Below are positions 27,414-35,704 of a stretch of DNA of 64,000 nucleotides, piece by piece. The notes under the pieces were generated by a model. The model was not told where the DNA came from. It did no database searches and saw only the letters and a list, made by a program, of their open reading frames with translations. Every line of letters begins with the position of its first letter. The first letter of the stretch is position 1. The DNA lies in the NCBI GenBank assembly GCA_022360445.1, contig JAKSCV010000036.1, forward strand, positions 62,001-126,000, given 5' to 3'. The DNA comes from Gammaproteobacteria bacterium. GTDB lineage: Bacteria; Pseudomonadota; Gammaproteobacteria; UBA5861. Both the position numbers and the translations under genes were made by a program.

Positions 27414-28787
27414 TCATCTCAGCAGAATAAAAAACGCGCGCTGGCGGCGTTGAATATTCAGGAGTAGTTCTGGCTCGTTTGCCGCAAGGCGCTGCAGGTC
27501 GTTCAGATCTTGCACGCGTTTACGGTTAATTGACAGGATGATGTCCTTTTCCCGCAACCCGGCTTCCCAAGCGGGACTGCGTTTGTCCACGTGTTGGACG
27601 TAGACGTATGCGATCGTTTGGTAGCGGTCTTTCTCTTCGTGAAAGGCAAAGTCAGCGCCGGCGAGGTAAGGGGATATCTGTTTGCCGTTTGCTTGTTTTT
27701 TTGAACGTTCCTGTATCTCTGCACGGATGATGGCAAGTTTCCCATCGCGGATGATTTTCAGGTTAATTTGTTCACCGACGCGCAACAGCCCGATGATGTT
27801 GCGGATATCGTTAACACTGGTGACGCGCCGGCTCTCCAGCATGGTGATGACATCTCCGACTTTGAGACCCGCTTTCTCAGCAGCAGAGTCTGCCTCGATC
27901 TCCGTGACGATGACACCTTGAGGTGCTGTGATACTCAGGCTTTGGGCCAAGTCGGCAGAGAGGTCTTGAACGCTGATGCCCAGGCGGCCTCGGCGGACTT
28001 CGCCATAATCAATCAGCTGTTGCATGATTTGCTTGGCCATGTTCGCCGGAATGGCAAAGCCGATCCCCACATTACCCCCACTGGGGCCTAAAATAGCGGT
28101 GTTGATGCCCACCAATTCACCGCGCAAATTGACCAGTGCACCGCCGGAGTTTCCAGGATTGATGGAGGCGTCTGTCTGGATAAAGTCTTCATAATCTTCA
28201 ATGCCCAAGCCACTTCGGCTCAGCGCACTGACGATTCCTGAGGTTACGGTTTGTCCAAGGCCAAAGGGGTTACCGATCGCCACCACGAAGTCTCCGACGC
28301 GCAGTGTGTCGGAGTTGCTCCAGGGGATTTGTGTAAGTTGACGGGCTTTGATCTGAATAACCGCCATATCGGCCAGTGGATCACTGCCGCGCAGCTTGGC
28401 AAAAAAACGCCGTCCGTCATTGAGTGTGACTTCAATTTTATTCGCGTTTTCGATGACGTGGTGGTTGGTGACAATATATCCCTGCTTGGCGTCTACAATG
28501 ACACCGGACCCCAGGCTTTGTGTTTGTCGCTCCCGGGGTTGATCGGGGATGTCAAAAAAGCGGCGAAAAAAAGGATCTTGGAAAAGTGGGTTGCTCTGGA
28601 CTCTGACCGCGCCTCGCGTGGCGATATTGACCACGGCCGGCGTCGCCTTTTCGAGCATGGGGGCCAGGCTTGGTATGGGTTGGCCGTTAACGGCCGCAGG
28701 CAAAGCGGCGTGAGCTTGCTGAAGTGTAACCAGGAATAGCAGGAGGCCAAGCAGGGACTTGCTCGGGGCATTACGGCTGGTTAACAC
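27414..28787 (-). CDS. Periplasmic serine protease, DegQ/MucD type
   Basis: 457 residues from GTG 28787, supported by a strong AGGAGG four bases upstream. Signal peptide about 1-27 (LLGLLLFLVTLQQAHA). The trypsin-like domain has His110 (VTNHHVI), Asp140 (DPLADMAVIQ) and Ser214 (NPGNSGGALVN), and two PDZ domains follow (about 260-345 and 365-457). It should degrade or hold misfolded envelope proteins. Its start overlaps the TerB-like gene by 7 bp, so the two are co-transcribed. It could be MucD, DegP or DegQ; the sequence alone does not decide. Confidence 0.93.
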   Translation of the reverse strand: MLTSRNAPSKSLLGLLLFLVTLQQAHAALPAAVNGQPIPSLAPMLEKATPAVVNIATRGAVRVQSNPLFQDPFFRRFFDIPDQPRERQTQSLGSGVIVDAKQGYIVTNHHVIENANKIEVTLNDGRRFFAKLRGSDPLADMAVIQIKARQLTQIPWSNSDTLRVGDFVVAIGNPFGLGQTVTSGIVSALSRSGLGIEDYEDFIQTDASINPGNSGGALVNLRGELVGINTAILGPSGGNVGIGFAIPANMAKQIMQQLIDYGEVRRGRLGISVQDLSADLAQSLSITAPQGVIVTEIEADSAAEKAGLKVGDVITMLESRRVTSVNDIRNIIGLLRVGEQINLKIIRDGKLAIIRAEIQERSKKQANGKQISPYLAGADFAFHEEKDRYQTIAYVYVQHVDKRSPAWEAGLREKDIILSINRKRVQDLNDLQRLAANEPELLLNIQRRQRAFFILLR

Positions 28788-29233
28788 GCTTCCTCCTCTA
28801 CACGGTGTTTGGCCTGGATAAAATCTTTATGCGGTAGGTAGATCAAGTCCGAGATTCTGCGCAGCAGGTGCTCTTCGTATTTGTCTAATTGGTTATCTGC
28901 GAAGGCAACCCGCCAGAGTTGCTCCATCAGCGTTTGTTTTTGTTCCTGTGTGTAGTGGTCCTTGATTAATTTCGTAAATTCGTAGAGTGAAGAGGCGGAC
29001 TCACTTTCTTCAATGGCCATGGACACAAGTGTTGCGGATTCCGCATCGGATATATCCAGTGTTTTTTGCAATGATTGAGTAATGGCTTCGATTTCTTCCG
29101 TTTGGAGGGAAAAGTCTGCGCGTCCAATTTCGATCAACAGCGCCGCCGCCGCCATATTCAGGCGGTGATCCGATAATTGTTCGTTTGTTTGCGACAGACT
29201 GCTTTGAAAGAACTTTTGAATTCGGCTTATCAT
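28781..29233 (-). CDS. TerB-like (tellurite resistance TerB family) protein
   Basis: 150 residues, helical and acidic. The pattern NMAAAALLIEIGRADFSLQTEE and, later, LMEQLWRVAFADNQLDKYEEHLLRRISDL repeats the TerB helical core, where acidic residues of the AD.. motif bind metal in known members. The function of the short stand-alone family is unknown. It is the first gene of a pair with the DegQ-type protease and is divergent from gspC. No other ter genes are present, so tellurite resistance should not be assumed. Confidence 0.8.
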   Translation of the reverse strand: MISRIQKFFQSSLSQTNEQLSDHRLNMAAAALLIEIGRADFSLQTEEIEAITQSLQKTLDISDAESATLVSMAIEESESASSLYEFTKLIKDHYTQEQKQTLMEQLWRVAFADNQLDKYEEHLLRRISDLIYLPHKDFIQAKHRVEEEAC

Positions 29234-29283
29234 AGTTAAGTTAGCCTGTGGTTGTTAACTCGTCGTATCTGTTTTTGAGTGTA

Positions 29284-29302
29284 TCAATCACGGTGTGATT
29301 GA
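29284..29302. promoter_or_regulatory. Palindrome in the terB-like/gspC divergent region
   Basis: TCAATCAC (29284-29291) and GTGATTGA (29295-29302) are exact inverted copies around three bases, in the 251-bp gap between divergent genes. A TTGACA overlaps its right edge (29299-29304), though no good -10 lies at the proper distance. The layout suits a repressor operator. The regulator is unknown. Confidence 0.4.
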
Positions 29303-29484
29303 CAAGGGGTTCCTTTTTTCTTCTGTCAAGATAGTAATAAGCGGCTTTCTTTAAAGGTTGCTAGAATTTGCCGTTATGGTTTAGGCGTGCCGATACATAT
29401 TGAATGGTATCTAAGTGATATGGCATCAATGACACTAAAATGGTTTTTTAACCTGATCTTCATAAGAGTAAACTTTCCCTGCAT

Positions 29485-30411
29485 ATGGTTTCTATCCCAT
29501 TAGATATTACGTCCCGATTTAATGTTTCGAAGCGGCTAGGTCGGCTGCCCACGGTGCTGAATGTATTATTGGTTATTCTATTGGGGTATTTGACAGCGGC
29601 GTTGGCGGTCAGTTTTTTGCCGAAAAGTCAAAGCGCAATGGCGATAAAAAGCCCGGTTTCAACAGAGCGCAACGCAGGTGCCATAAAAGGTCAGAAACAG
29701 GTTGGGAAGGTGGTGGCACAGTCTCACCTTTTTGGTCGTGCCGGCACAACGAAGAAACCAGAGACCCAAAAGGCTGACACTGCTCCAGTGACCCGACTCA
29801 ATCTTTCTCTGCAAGGAGTTTTGGCGTTTACGCCCCCCGAGATGGCAATGGCTATTATCCGCTCAGGTAATAAAGAAGAAAAAATCTACGGTATTGATGA
29901 CGAGATCGTGAACAATGTCACGTTGAAAGAAGTGCATGCCGATCGGGTCATTATCAACCGCGCTGGTAAGCTTGAAACTTTGCAATTACCCGAAAAAATG
30001 GATTCCTTTCAGGTGAAATCGGTTGCTCGTGCAACATCGAGCCGTCCTCGCACAGCTCAGAGAGCCACCAAGCCGACCCCTCGAAATCTTGAAAAGCTGT
30101 CCTCAAATCCCGGAGAGCTGAGAGCCGAGTTGGTCAAAAACCCGGCGATGTTAGCGCAGCTAGTCACAACAAAGCCCTATCGGCAGGGCGGTAAGCTTCT
30201 CGGTTATACGATCCAGCCAAAGCATCGGGAAGACATTTTGCAATCTCACGGGTTACAGGCAGGTGATGTCATCACCCAGGTCAATGGCATTCCAATCAAT
30301 AGTTCCCAACGTGGGTTACAGGCGCTTAGAAAGCTGGTTAAGGCGAACGCGATTGATCTCGTTGTATTGCGGAACGGGGCTGAAATACCACTTTCGATCT
30401 CTCTTCAGTAG
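29485..30411 (+). CDS. gspC: Type II secretion protein GspC
   Basis: 308 residues. A single N-terminal membrane anchor (LPTVLNVLLVILLGYLTAALAV, about 23-44) precedes the homology region (SHLFGRAG ... NLSLQGVLAF) and, after a basic linker, a C-terminal PDZ domain (about 235-308, with LQAGDVITQVNGIPINSSQR). GspC joins the inner-membrane platform to the secretin and may select substrate. First gene of gspCDEF. No good ribosome site is visible before ATG 29485. Confidence 0.92.
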   Translation: MVSIPLDITSRFNVSKRLGRLPTVLNVLLVILLGYLTAALAVSFLPKSQSAMAIKSPVSTERNAGAIKGQKQVGKVVAQSHLFGRAGTTKKPETQKADTAPVTRLNLSLQGVLAFTPPEMAMAIIRSGNKEEKIYGIDDEIVNNVTLKEVHADRVIINRAGKLETLQLPEKMDSFQVKSVARATSSRPRTAQRATKPTPRNLEKLSSNPGELRAELVKNPAMLAQLVTTKPYRQGGKLLGYTIQPKHREDILQSHGLQAGDVITQVNGIPINSSQRGLQALRKLVKANAIDLVVLRNGAEIPLSISLQ

Positions 30412-30526
30412 CCGTTATAAATAAATATGACACGTGCCATAATGTTGAAATGTGTTTAAGATATACTCGTAAGTCACGGAATAGACTATAAAAGAGTTGA
30501 TTACGGAGCGCTTTTTTGGTTTGTAT

Positions 30527-32950
30527 ATGGATAAGAAGAAACTGTTTAATCATTATTTTTGCCAACGATTTCAGAGCATTGCGCTTCTTTTAGTAAGCTT
30601 AATTAGCGGCTTTGGGTATTCAAGCGCATTTTCAGATACCTTTACCCTGAATTTAAAAAATGCGGATATCAGTTCATTTATTTCTACGGTATCCAAACAA
30701 ACGGGTAAAAACTTTGTAGTCGATCCGCGTGTTAAGGCCAAAGTCACTGTGATCTCTTCACGGGAAATGGACGCGGATGAGTTATATGAAGTGTTCCTTT
30801 CTGTCCTCCAGGTTCACCAGTTTTCAGCCGTTCCTACCGGGGATGTGATTAAGATTATTCCTGATGTGAGCGCCAAACAGAGTCCCGTTCCTGATCTGGT
30901 TAAAGGCTCTCGCAAAGATCAGTTAGTGACCCACGTGATCAATATAGAAAATGTGCCAGCTGCCCAGCTTGTACCCATCCTGCGTCCTTTGGTGCCTCAG
31001 CAAGGACATCTGGCGGCTTATGCGGCGACAAATGCCCTGATTATTACAGACAGGGCTGCCAATATCGGCAGAATCACAAAAATCATCAAGCGTATAGATC
31101 GCCCGGATAATGAAGAAATTGAGGTCGTGCAGTTGGAGAATGCCTCAGCTAGTGAAGTTGTACGCATTTTAGGGGCTTTAAAGCCGGCGACTAAGGCTAA
31201 AGGCGCGAATACCCCGGGTAATATCAAGCTCGCTGCTGATGAGCGAACAAACAGCATATTGATCAGTGGTGATCGGGCGGCAAGATTGCGTACACGCAGC
31301 CTCATTGCTCACTTGGATACACCCACGGAGTCAGGTGGGAATACCCGTGTTGTTTATTTGCGTTATTCTAAAGCGGAAGATTTGGCTAAGGTACTTAAAG
31401 GCGTTTCCGAAGGGCAGGCTAAAGTCGGGGTTGCCGGCCAACCTCAAACAGCTCAGGCCAGGGCGAATGCCAGCAAGCAAAAGGAATCCGTAGACATTCA
31501 GGCCGATGAGCATACGAACTCCTTGATCATCACGGCTCCTCCTGACCAAATGCGTAATATCCTGGCGATCATCCGGCAGTTGGATATTCGCCGAGCTCAG
31601 GTGCTGATTGAGGCAATTATTGCTGAAATCTCACAAAACAAATCAAATGCGCTAGGCGTCTCCTTTGCAACCAATGGCATTGATAAGGGTGCACCGGCGG
31701 GCGTTATCAATTTGGGCAACATGGCGGCCGAAATTGCCAGTGCCGTCGCCAACCCGGCTAACATTGGACTTGGCAGCACACTTGCTATCGGGGATGTCAC
31801 CGGCGATATCGACTTTGGCTTTATCGTTCGAGCGATTGCCTCAGATGCAGCTAACAATATTCTGTCGACGCCCTCGCTGGTCACACTGGATAACCAAGAA
31901 GCAGAGATCGTTGTCGGTCAAAATGTGCCTTTTGTGACTGGCCAAACAACCTCGTCGAGTAACGACAACCCCTTTCAGACAATTGAACGTCAGGATGTCG
32001 GTCTGACATTGAAGGTTTTGCCTCAAATCAATGAAGGCAACTCTATCAAGATGGATATTTCCAAGGAAATTTCCAATGTGACCAGCCAAGCTAATTTGGC
32101 CAATGCCGTTGATTTGGTCACCCAGAAAAGGGCAATTAAAACGACAGTGATCGTGGAGGATGGGCAGACACTGGTGCTCGGTGGGTTGATTGATGAAACG
32201 CTCAGAGATACTCGTGAAAAAGTTCCTCTACTTGGAGATATTCCCCTTTTGGGACGCTTATTTCAATACCGTGGGACCGAGAAAGCAAAACAGAACCTGA
32301 TGATGTTTATGCGTCCCGTCATTTTGCGTGATCGCACATTGGAGGATTACCATAGCAGTCGCAAGTATAATTTCCTTCGTACTCAGCAGTTATTAAGTGA
32401 AGAGAACAGCATTGGCCTGTTGAAAGGTGAAGGCCCAGTATTGCCGGAACTGGAAGTGCTTTTCAATAATCAACCGGTCAAGCGTTCTTCAAGTGGCCGG
32501 GAATCGGGTGAAGTTAAGCCTGAGGCCCAACTAAAAGCTCCCCTTCCAAAGCCTTTAGCGCGCCGTTCGGTTGATCCTGGTCCAGTGGCGTCACGGCCAT
32601 CCTCAGCAGGAATAGGGAATACGGTTCAGGCTGTCAGGCACAGTGAGAGTTCTGTGCAAACCCGGCTAGTCTTTGACTTGCAACAACCCGTGGCTTCACC
32701 TGTTCAAAAGTCGACAAGTCAAGCAGGCGTTGCCATTTTCCGTCTAAAAAATACCGTGCTCGGTGATAATATTACGATCCCGGCGATGCCCATTGCCCAT
32801 GTTGATAATATGGCGTTAGAGCAACGAGGTGACGATGTTTTTCTGTTTTTACGTCCAGCGGCTGATACAGCATTGAAACACTATGAACTGAATCCAGGGG
32901 CAAGCCCTTCTCATCGGTTGGTGATTGACATCATGCCCAAGAGTCAGTGA
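30527..32950 (+). CDS. gspD: Type II secretion secretin GspD with extra C-terminal domain
   Basis: 807 residues from ATG 30527. A signal peptide (to about 45) is followed by periplasmic domains N0-N3 (TFTLNLKNADISSFISTVSK; VIPL-type repeats) and the secretin core (about 360-600; VGQNVPFVTGQTT, VEDGQTLVLGGLI, LLGDIPLLGRLF) that forms the outer-membrane channel. A Pro/Ser-rich linker (about 625-705) leads into a final 100-residue domain with TRLVFDL near its start and HRLVIDI at its end, resembling an AMIN domain. GspD proteins are usually 650-700 residues, so this is an unusual extension. Confidence 0.92.
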   Translation: MDKKKLFNHYFCQRFQSIALLLVSLISGFGYSSAFSDTFTLNLKNADISSFISTVSKQTGKNFVVDPRVKAKVTVISSREMDADELYEVFLSVLQVHQFSAVPTGDVIKIIPDVSAKQSPVPDLVKGSRKDQLVTHVINIENVPAAQLVPILRPLVPQQGHLAAYAATNALIITDRAANIGRITKIIKRIDRPDNEEIEVVQLENASASEVVRILGALKPATKAKGANTPGNIKLAADERTNSILISGDRAARLRTRSLIAHLDTPTESGGNTRVVYLRYSKAEDLAKVLKGVSEGQAKVGVAGQPQTAQARANASKQKESVDIQADEHTNSLIITAPPDQMRNILAIIRQLDIRRAQVLIEAIIAEISQNKSNALGVSFATNGIDKGAPAGVINLGNMAAEIASAVANPANIGLGSTLAIGDVTGDIDFGFIVRAIASDAANNILSTPSLVTLDNQEAEIVVGQNVPFVTGQTTSSSNDNPFQTIERQDVGLTLKVLPQINEGNSIKMDISKEISNVTSQANLANAVDLVTQKRAIKTTVIVEDGQTLVLGGLIDETLRDTREKVPLLGDIPLLGRLFQYRGTEKAKQNLMMFMRPVILRDRTLEDYHSSRKYNFLRTQQLLSEENSIGLLKGEGPVLPELEVLFNNQPVKRSSSGRESGEVKPEAQLKAPLPKPLARRSVDPGPVASRPSSAGIGNTVQAVRHSESSVQTRLVFDLQQPVASPVQKSTSQAGVAIFRLKNTVLGDNITIPAMPIAHVDNMALEQRGDDVFLFLRPAADTALKHYELNPGASPSHRLVIDIMPKSQ

Positions 32951-32951
32951 C

Positions 32952-34478
32952 ATGGCGGAAACAGAATTCAGTGTGTCAAATGACAGTAAGCTGCCTTACT
33001 CTTTTGCCAAGCGTCATGGCGTATTAATTGAAAGCCTCGAGCCCAGTGTCACACATGTAGTACATCGCCCCGGTGTACAGGCATCCACCTTATTAGAGCT
33101 GCGGCGCAAAACCAAACGTCCGCTGGCGCTCAAACCGGTAGATGCAGAAACCTTCAACGGCTTACTCGCCCGCAGTTATGAAGGCAGCACGCATCAGGCC
33201 ATGGACATTATTGGTGACCTCGATAGCGACACGGACTTAAATAGCTTGGTGGAAGCTTTACCAGAACCCGAAGACCTGATGGAATCTGAGGATGATGCAC
33301 CGGTGATCCGATTGATTAATGCCATTCTGTCAGAATCCATTAATAAAGGTGCCTCGGATATCCACATCGAACCGTTTGAACAACGCCTCAGCATCCGCTT
33401 CAGGGTGGACGGCGTGATGCAGGAAATGTTAGAGCCGCCTCGGAAAATGGCGCCTTTGCTGATTTCGCGTATCAAAGTCATGGCCAAACTGGATATTGCC
33501 GAAAAGCGTTTGCCTCAAGATGGTCGAATGTCCCTTCGTTTGGCCGGACGGCCTGTCGATGTTCGGGTGTCGACGCTACCTTCGGGGCATGGTGAGCGTG
33601 TTGTTTTACGTTTATTGGATAAGCAGGCTGGCCGCTTAGATATTGATCACCTGGGAATGTCAAACGTTGCCAAAAATCACCTGCTGGATGTGCTCAAGAT
33701 GCCGCATGGCATTGTGCTGGTTACCGGGCCAACCGGTGCCGGTAAAACAACCACGTTATATGCGGCACTGGGTCGGTTGAATACGAGCCGAAATACGATA
33801 CTCACTGTGGAAGACCCCATCGAATATTATATTGACGGCATTGGACAAACACAGGTCAATAACAAAGTTGACTTGACCTTTGCAAAGGGCTTGCGAGCGG
33901 TTTTGCGGCAAGATCCCGACATCGTCATGGTCGGTGAGATTCGTGACTTGGAAACAGCCGAAATTGCTGTGCAAGCAAGCTTAACCGGACACCTGGTATT
34001 ATCCACATTGCATACCAACAGTGCTGTGGGCGCAGTCACGCGTTTGCGCGACATGGGTATTGAGGCCTTTTTACTGTCTTCCAGTTTGATTGGCGTGGTT
34101 GCTCAGCGTCTGGTCAGAGTTTTGTGTCCTGACTGTAAAGTTCCACATTTTCCGAGCGAAGCCGAGCGCGAAGCCATCGGAATCACTGTTAAAAGGGACG
34201 CTAGCGGTCAGTTCAGTTCGGATTCAGTACCTGAAATTTTTGGCCCGCAAGGCTGCGACCAATGCAACCACACCGGTTATGTGGGTAGAACCGGTACCTA
34301 TGAAGTGATCCCGATTAATGACCATCTGCGTAACATGATTCATGATGGTGTGGGTGAATACGAAATGGAAAAATATGCAAGAACCATTTGCCCGGGCATT
34401 ATGGATGATGGCCGTCGACTGGTGCTTGACGGGCTGACCTCTGTTGAAGAGGTCTTGCGCGTAACGCGCGAAATGTAA
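32952..34478 (+). CDS. gspE: Type II secretion ATPase GspE
   Basis: 508 residues from ATG 32952, one base after the gspD stop. The N-terminal domain contacts GspL in other systems. The ATPase core has Walker A (TGPTGAGKTTTLY), the Asp box (LTVEDPIEYYIDG), Walker B (DIVMVGEIRDLETAEIAVQA) and His box (GHLVLSTLHTNSAVGAVTR). A four-cysteine zinc loop follows (CPDC ... CDQC), as in GspE. It powers pseudopilus assembly from the cytoplasm. Notably, the other platform genes gspL and gspM are not nearby. Confidence 0.95.
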   Translation: MAETEFSVSNDSKLPYSFAKRHGVLIESLEPSVTHVVHRPGVQASTLLELRRKTKRPLALKPVDAETFNGLLARSYEGSTHQAMDIIGDLDSDTDLNSLVEALPEPEDLMESEDDAPVIRLINAILSESINKGASDIHIEPFEQRLSIRFRVDGVMQEMLEPPRKMAPLLISRIKVMAKLDIAEKRLPQDGRMSLRLAGRPVDVRVSTLPSGHGERVVLRLLDKQAGRLDIDHLGMSNVAKNHLLDVLKMPHGIVLVTGPTGAGKTTTLYAALGRLNTSRNTILTVEDPIEYYIDGIGQTQVNNKVDLTFAKGLRAVLRQDPDIVMVGEIRDLETAEIAVQASLTGHLVLSTLHTNSAVGAVTRLRDMGIEAFLLSSSLIGVVAQRLVRVLCPDCKVPHFPSEAEREAIGITVKRDASGQFSSDSVPEIFGPQGCDQCNHTGYVGRTGTYEVIPINDHLRNMIHDGVGEYEMEKYARTICPGIMDDGRRLVLDGLTSVEEVLRVTREM

Positions 34479-34483
34479 TCCTG

Positions 34484-35704
34484 ATGCCTGCGTATGAATA
34501 CAAGGCGCTAAATGAAAGTGGACGCGAAGTTAAAGGTGTTCTGGAAGGGGATAACGCACGCCAAATCAGGCAGCAGCTGCGAGAAAAGAAACTAACGCCC
34601 CTCTCCGTTTCGGAAGGCTCATCACGGCCTAGAAGTGCTTCGGGCAGTAAGAAAAAGGCGGTGAGAGGTGGCCTTAGTACTGCAGAACTTGCTTTGATTA
34701 CCCGCCAGGTAGCAACCTTATCAGCGTCAGGTTTGCCATTGGAAGAAGCACTCTCAGCGATCGCCAGTCAAAGCGAACGCCAGAAAACAAAAGCGCTCAT
34801 ACTTTCTGTTCGTTCGCGAATATTAGAAGGGCATACCTTTGCATCCGCTTTATCTGATTACCCGAAAGTTTTTCCGGAAATTTACCGTGCAACCGTTGCC
34901 GCAGGAGAACAATCAGGGCACCTGGATGCGGTGCTTGAAAGGCTAGCGGACTACACCGAAGACCGGCAATCGGTGAAACAAACTGTGACCAAAGCCTTAA
35001 TGTATCCCATGGCACTGGTCATTGCCGCAATTGCGATTGTCTCTTTACTACTGGCCTATGTTGTCCCACAAGTTGTAGGTGTATTTGACAGCCTGGATCA
35101 AGAGCTGCCGGCGCTGACTCGTATGTTGATTATGGCCAGCGACTTTTTACGCGCCTGGGGACTGGGTGTATTGGCCGTTATTGTTATTGTATTTCTCCTG
35201 TTCAGGCGCGCATTGAGTAATGAGGCATTCCGGCTCAAGGTCGATACGTTTTATCTCAAGATTGGTTTTGTCAGCAAGCTGATACGCGCATTTAACAGCG
35301 CACAGTTTGCACGGACACTGAGTATTCTCGCATCCAGCGGGGTTCCTGTACTTGAAGCGCTCAGTATTGCCTCTGCGGTGTTAACCAACCGATTGATGCG
35401 CCAAGCGGTAAAAAACGCCGCCGTTCAGGTACGGGAAGGCTCCAGCTTGAGTGCGTCTTTGAAGCGAACAGGGCTTTTCCCGCCTATGATGCTTCACTTG
35501 ATTGCTAGTGGTGAGTCATCCGGGCGCCTGGGTGATATGTTGGAAAAAGCGGCCACACAGCAAGAAAGAGAGCTGGATTCTGTGCTCACAATTTTTCTCG
35601 GCTTGTTTGAGCCGCTTATTATTCTGGTGATGGGTGGTACCATCTTGATCATCGTTTTAGCGATCCTTTTGCCTATCTTCCAGCTCAATCAACTGGTGAG
35701 CTAG
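34484..35704 (+). CDS. gspF: Type II secretion inner-membrane protein GspF
   Basis: 406 residues. Starts with the family marker MPAYEYKALNESGREVKG and holds two T2SF repeats (LITRQVATLSASGLPLEEAL at about 67; FARTLSILASSGVPVLEALS at about 272), each followed by membrane helices; the last helix is LFEPLIILVMGGTILIIVLAIL. GspF is the platform protein at the base of the pseudopilus. It begins five bases after gspE. The gene expected next, gspG, is missing: the stop overlaps a convergent OmpA-domain gene by four bases. Confidence 0.95.
   Translation: MPAYEYKALNESGREVKGVLEGDNARQIRQQLREKKLTPLSVSEGSSRPRSASGSKKKAVRGGLSTAELALITRQVATLSASGLPLEEALSAIASQSERQKTKALILSVRSRILEGHTFASALSDYPKVFPEIYRATVAAGEQSGHLDAVLERLADYTEDRQSVKQTVTKALMYPMALVIAAIAIVSLLLAYVVPQVVGVFDSLDQELPALTRMLIMASDFLRAWGLGVLAVIVIVFLLFRRALSNEAFRLKVDTFYLKIGFVSKLIRAFNSAQFARTLSILASSGVPVLEALSIASAVLTNRLMRQAVKNAAVQVREGSSLSASLKRTGLFPPMMLHLIASGESSGRLGDMLEKAATQQERELDSVLTIFLGLFEPLIILVMGGTILIIVLAILLPIFQLNQLVS

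Noticed and set aside
28251-28739. 162-codon open frame on the plus strand
   Set aside because: Antisense to the DegQ-type protease gene with its intact catalytic triad; no ribosome site or domain.
28781-29233. Tellurite-resistance locus
   Set aside because: Only a short TerB-like protein is present, without terC, terD or other ter genes; the family name does not prove the function.
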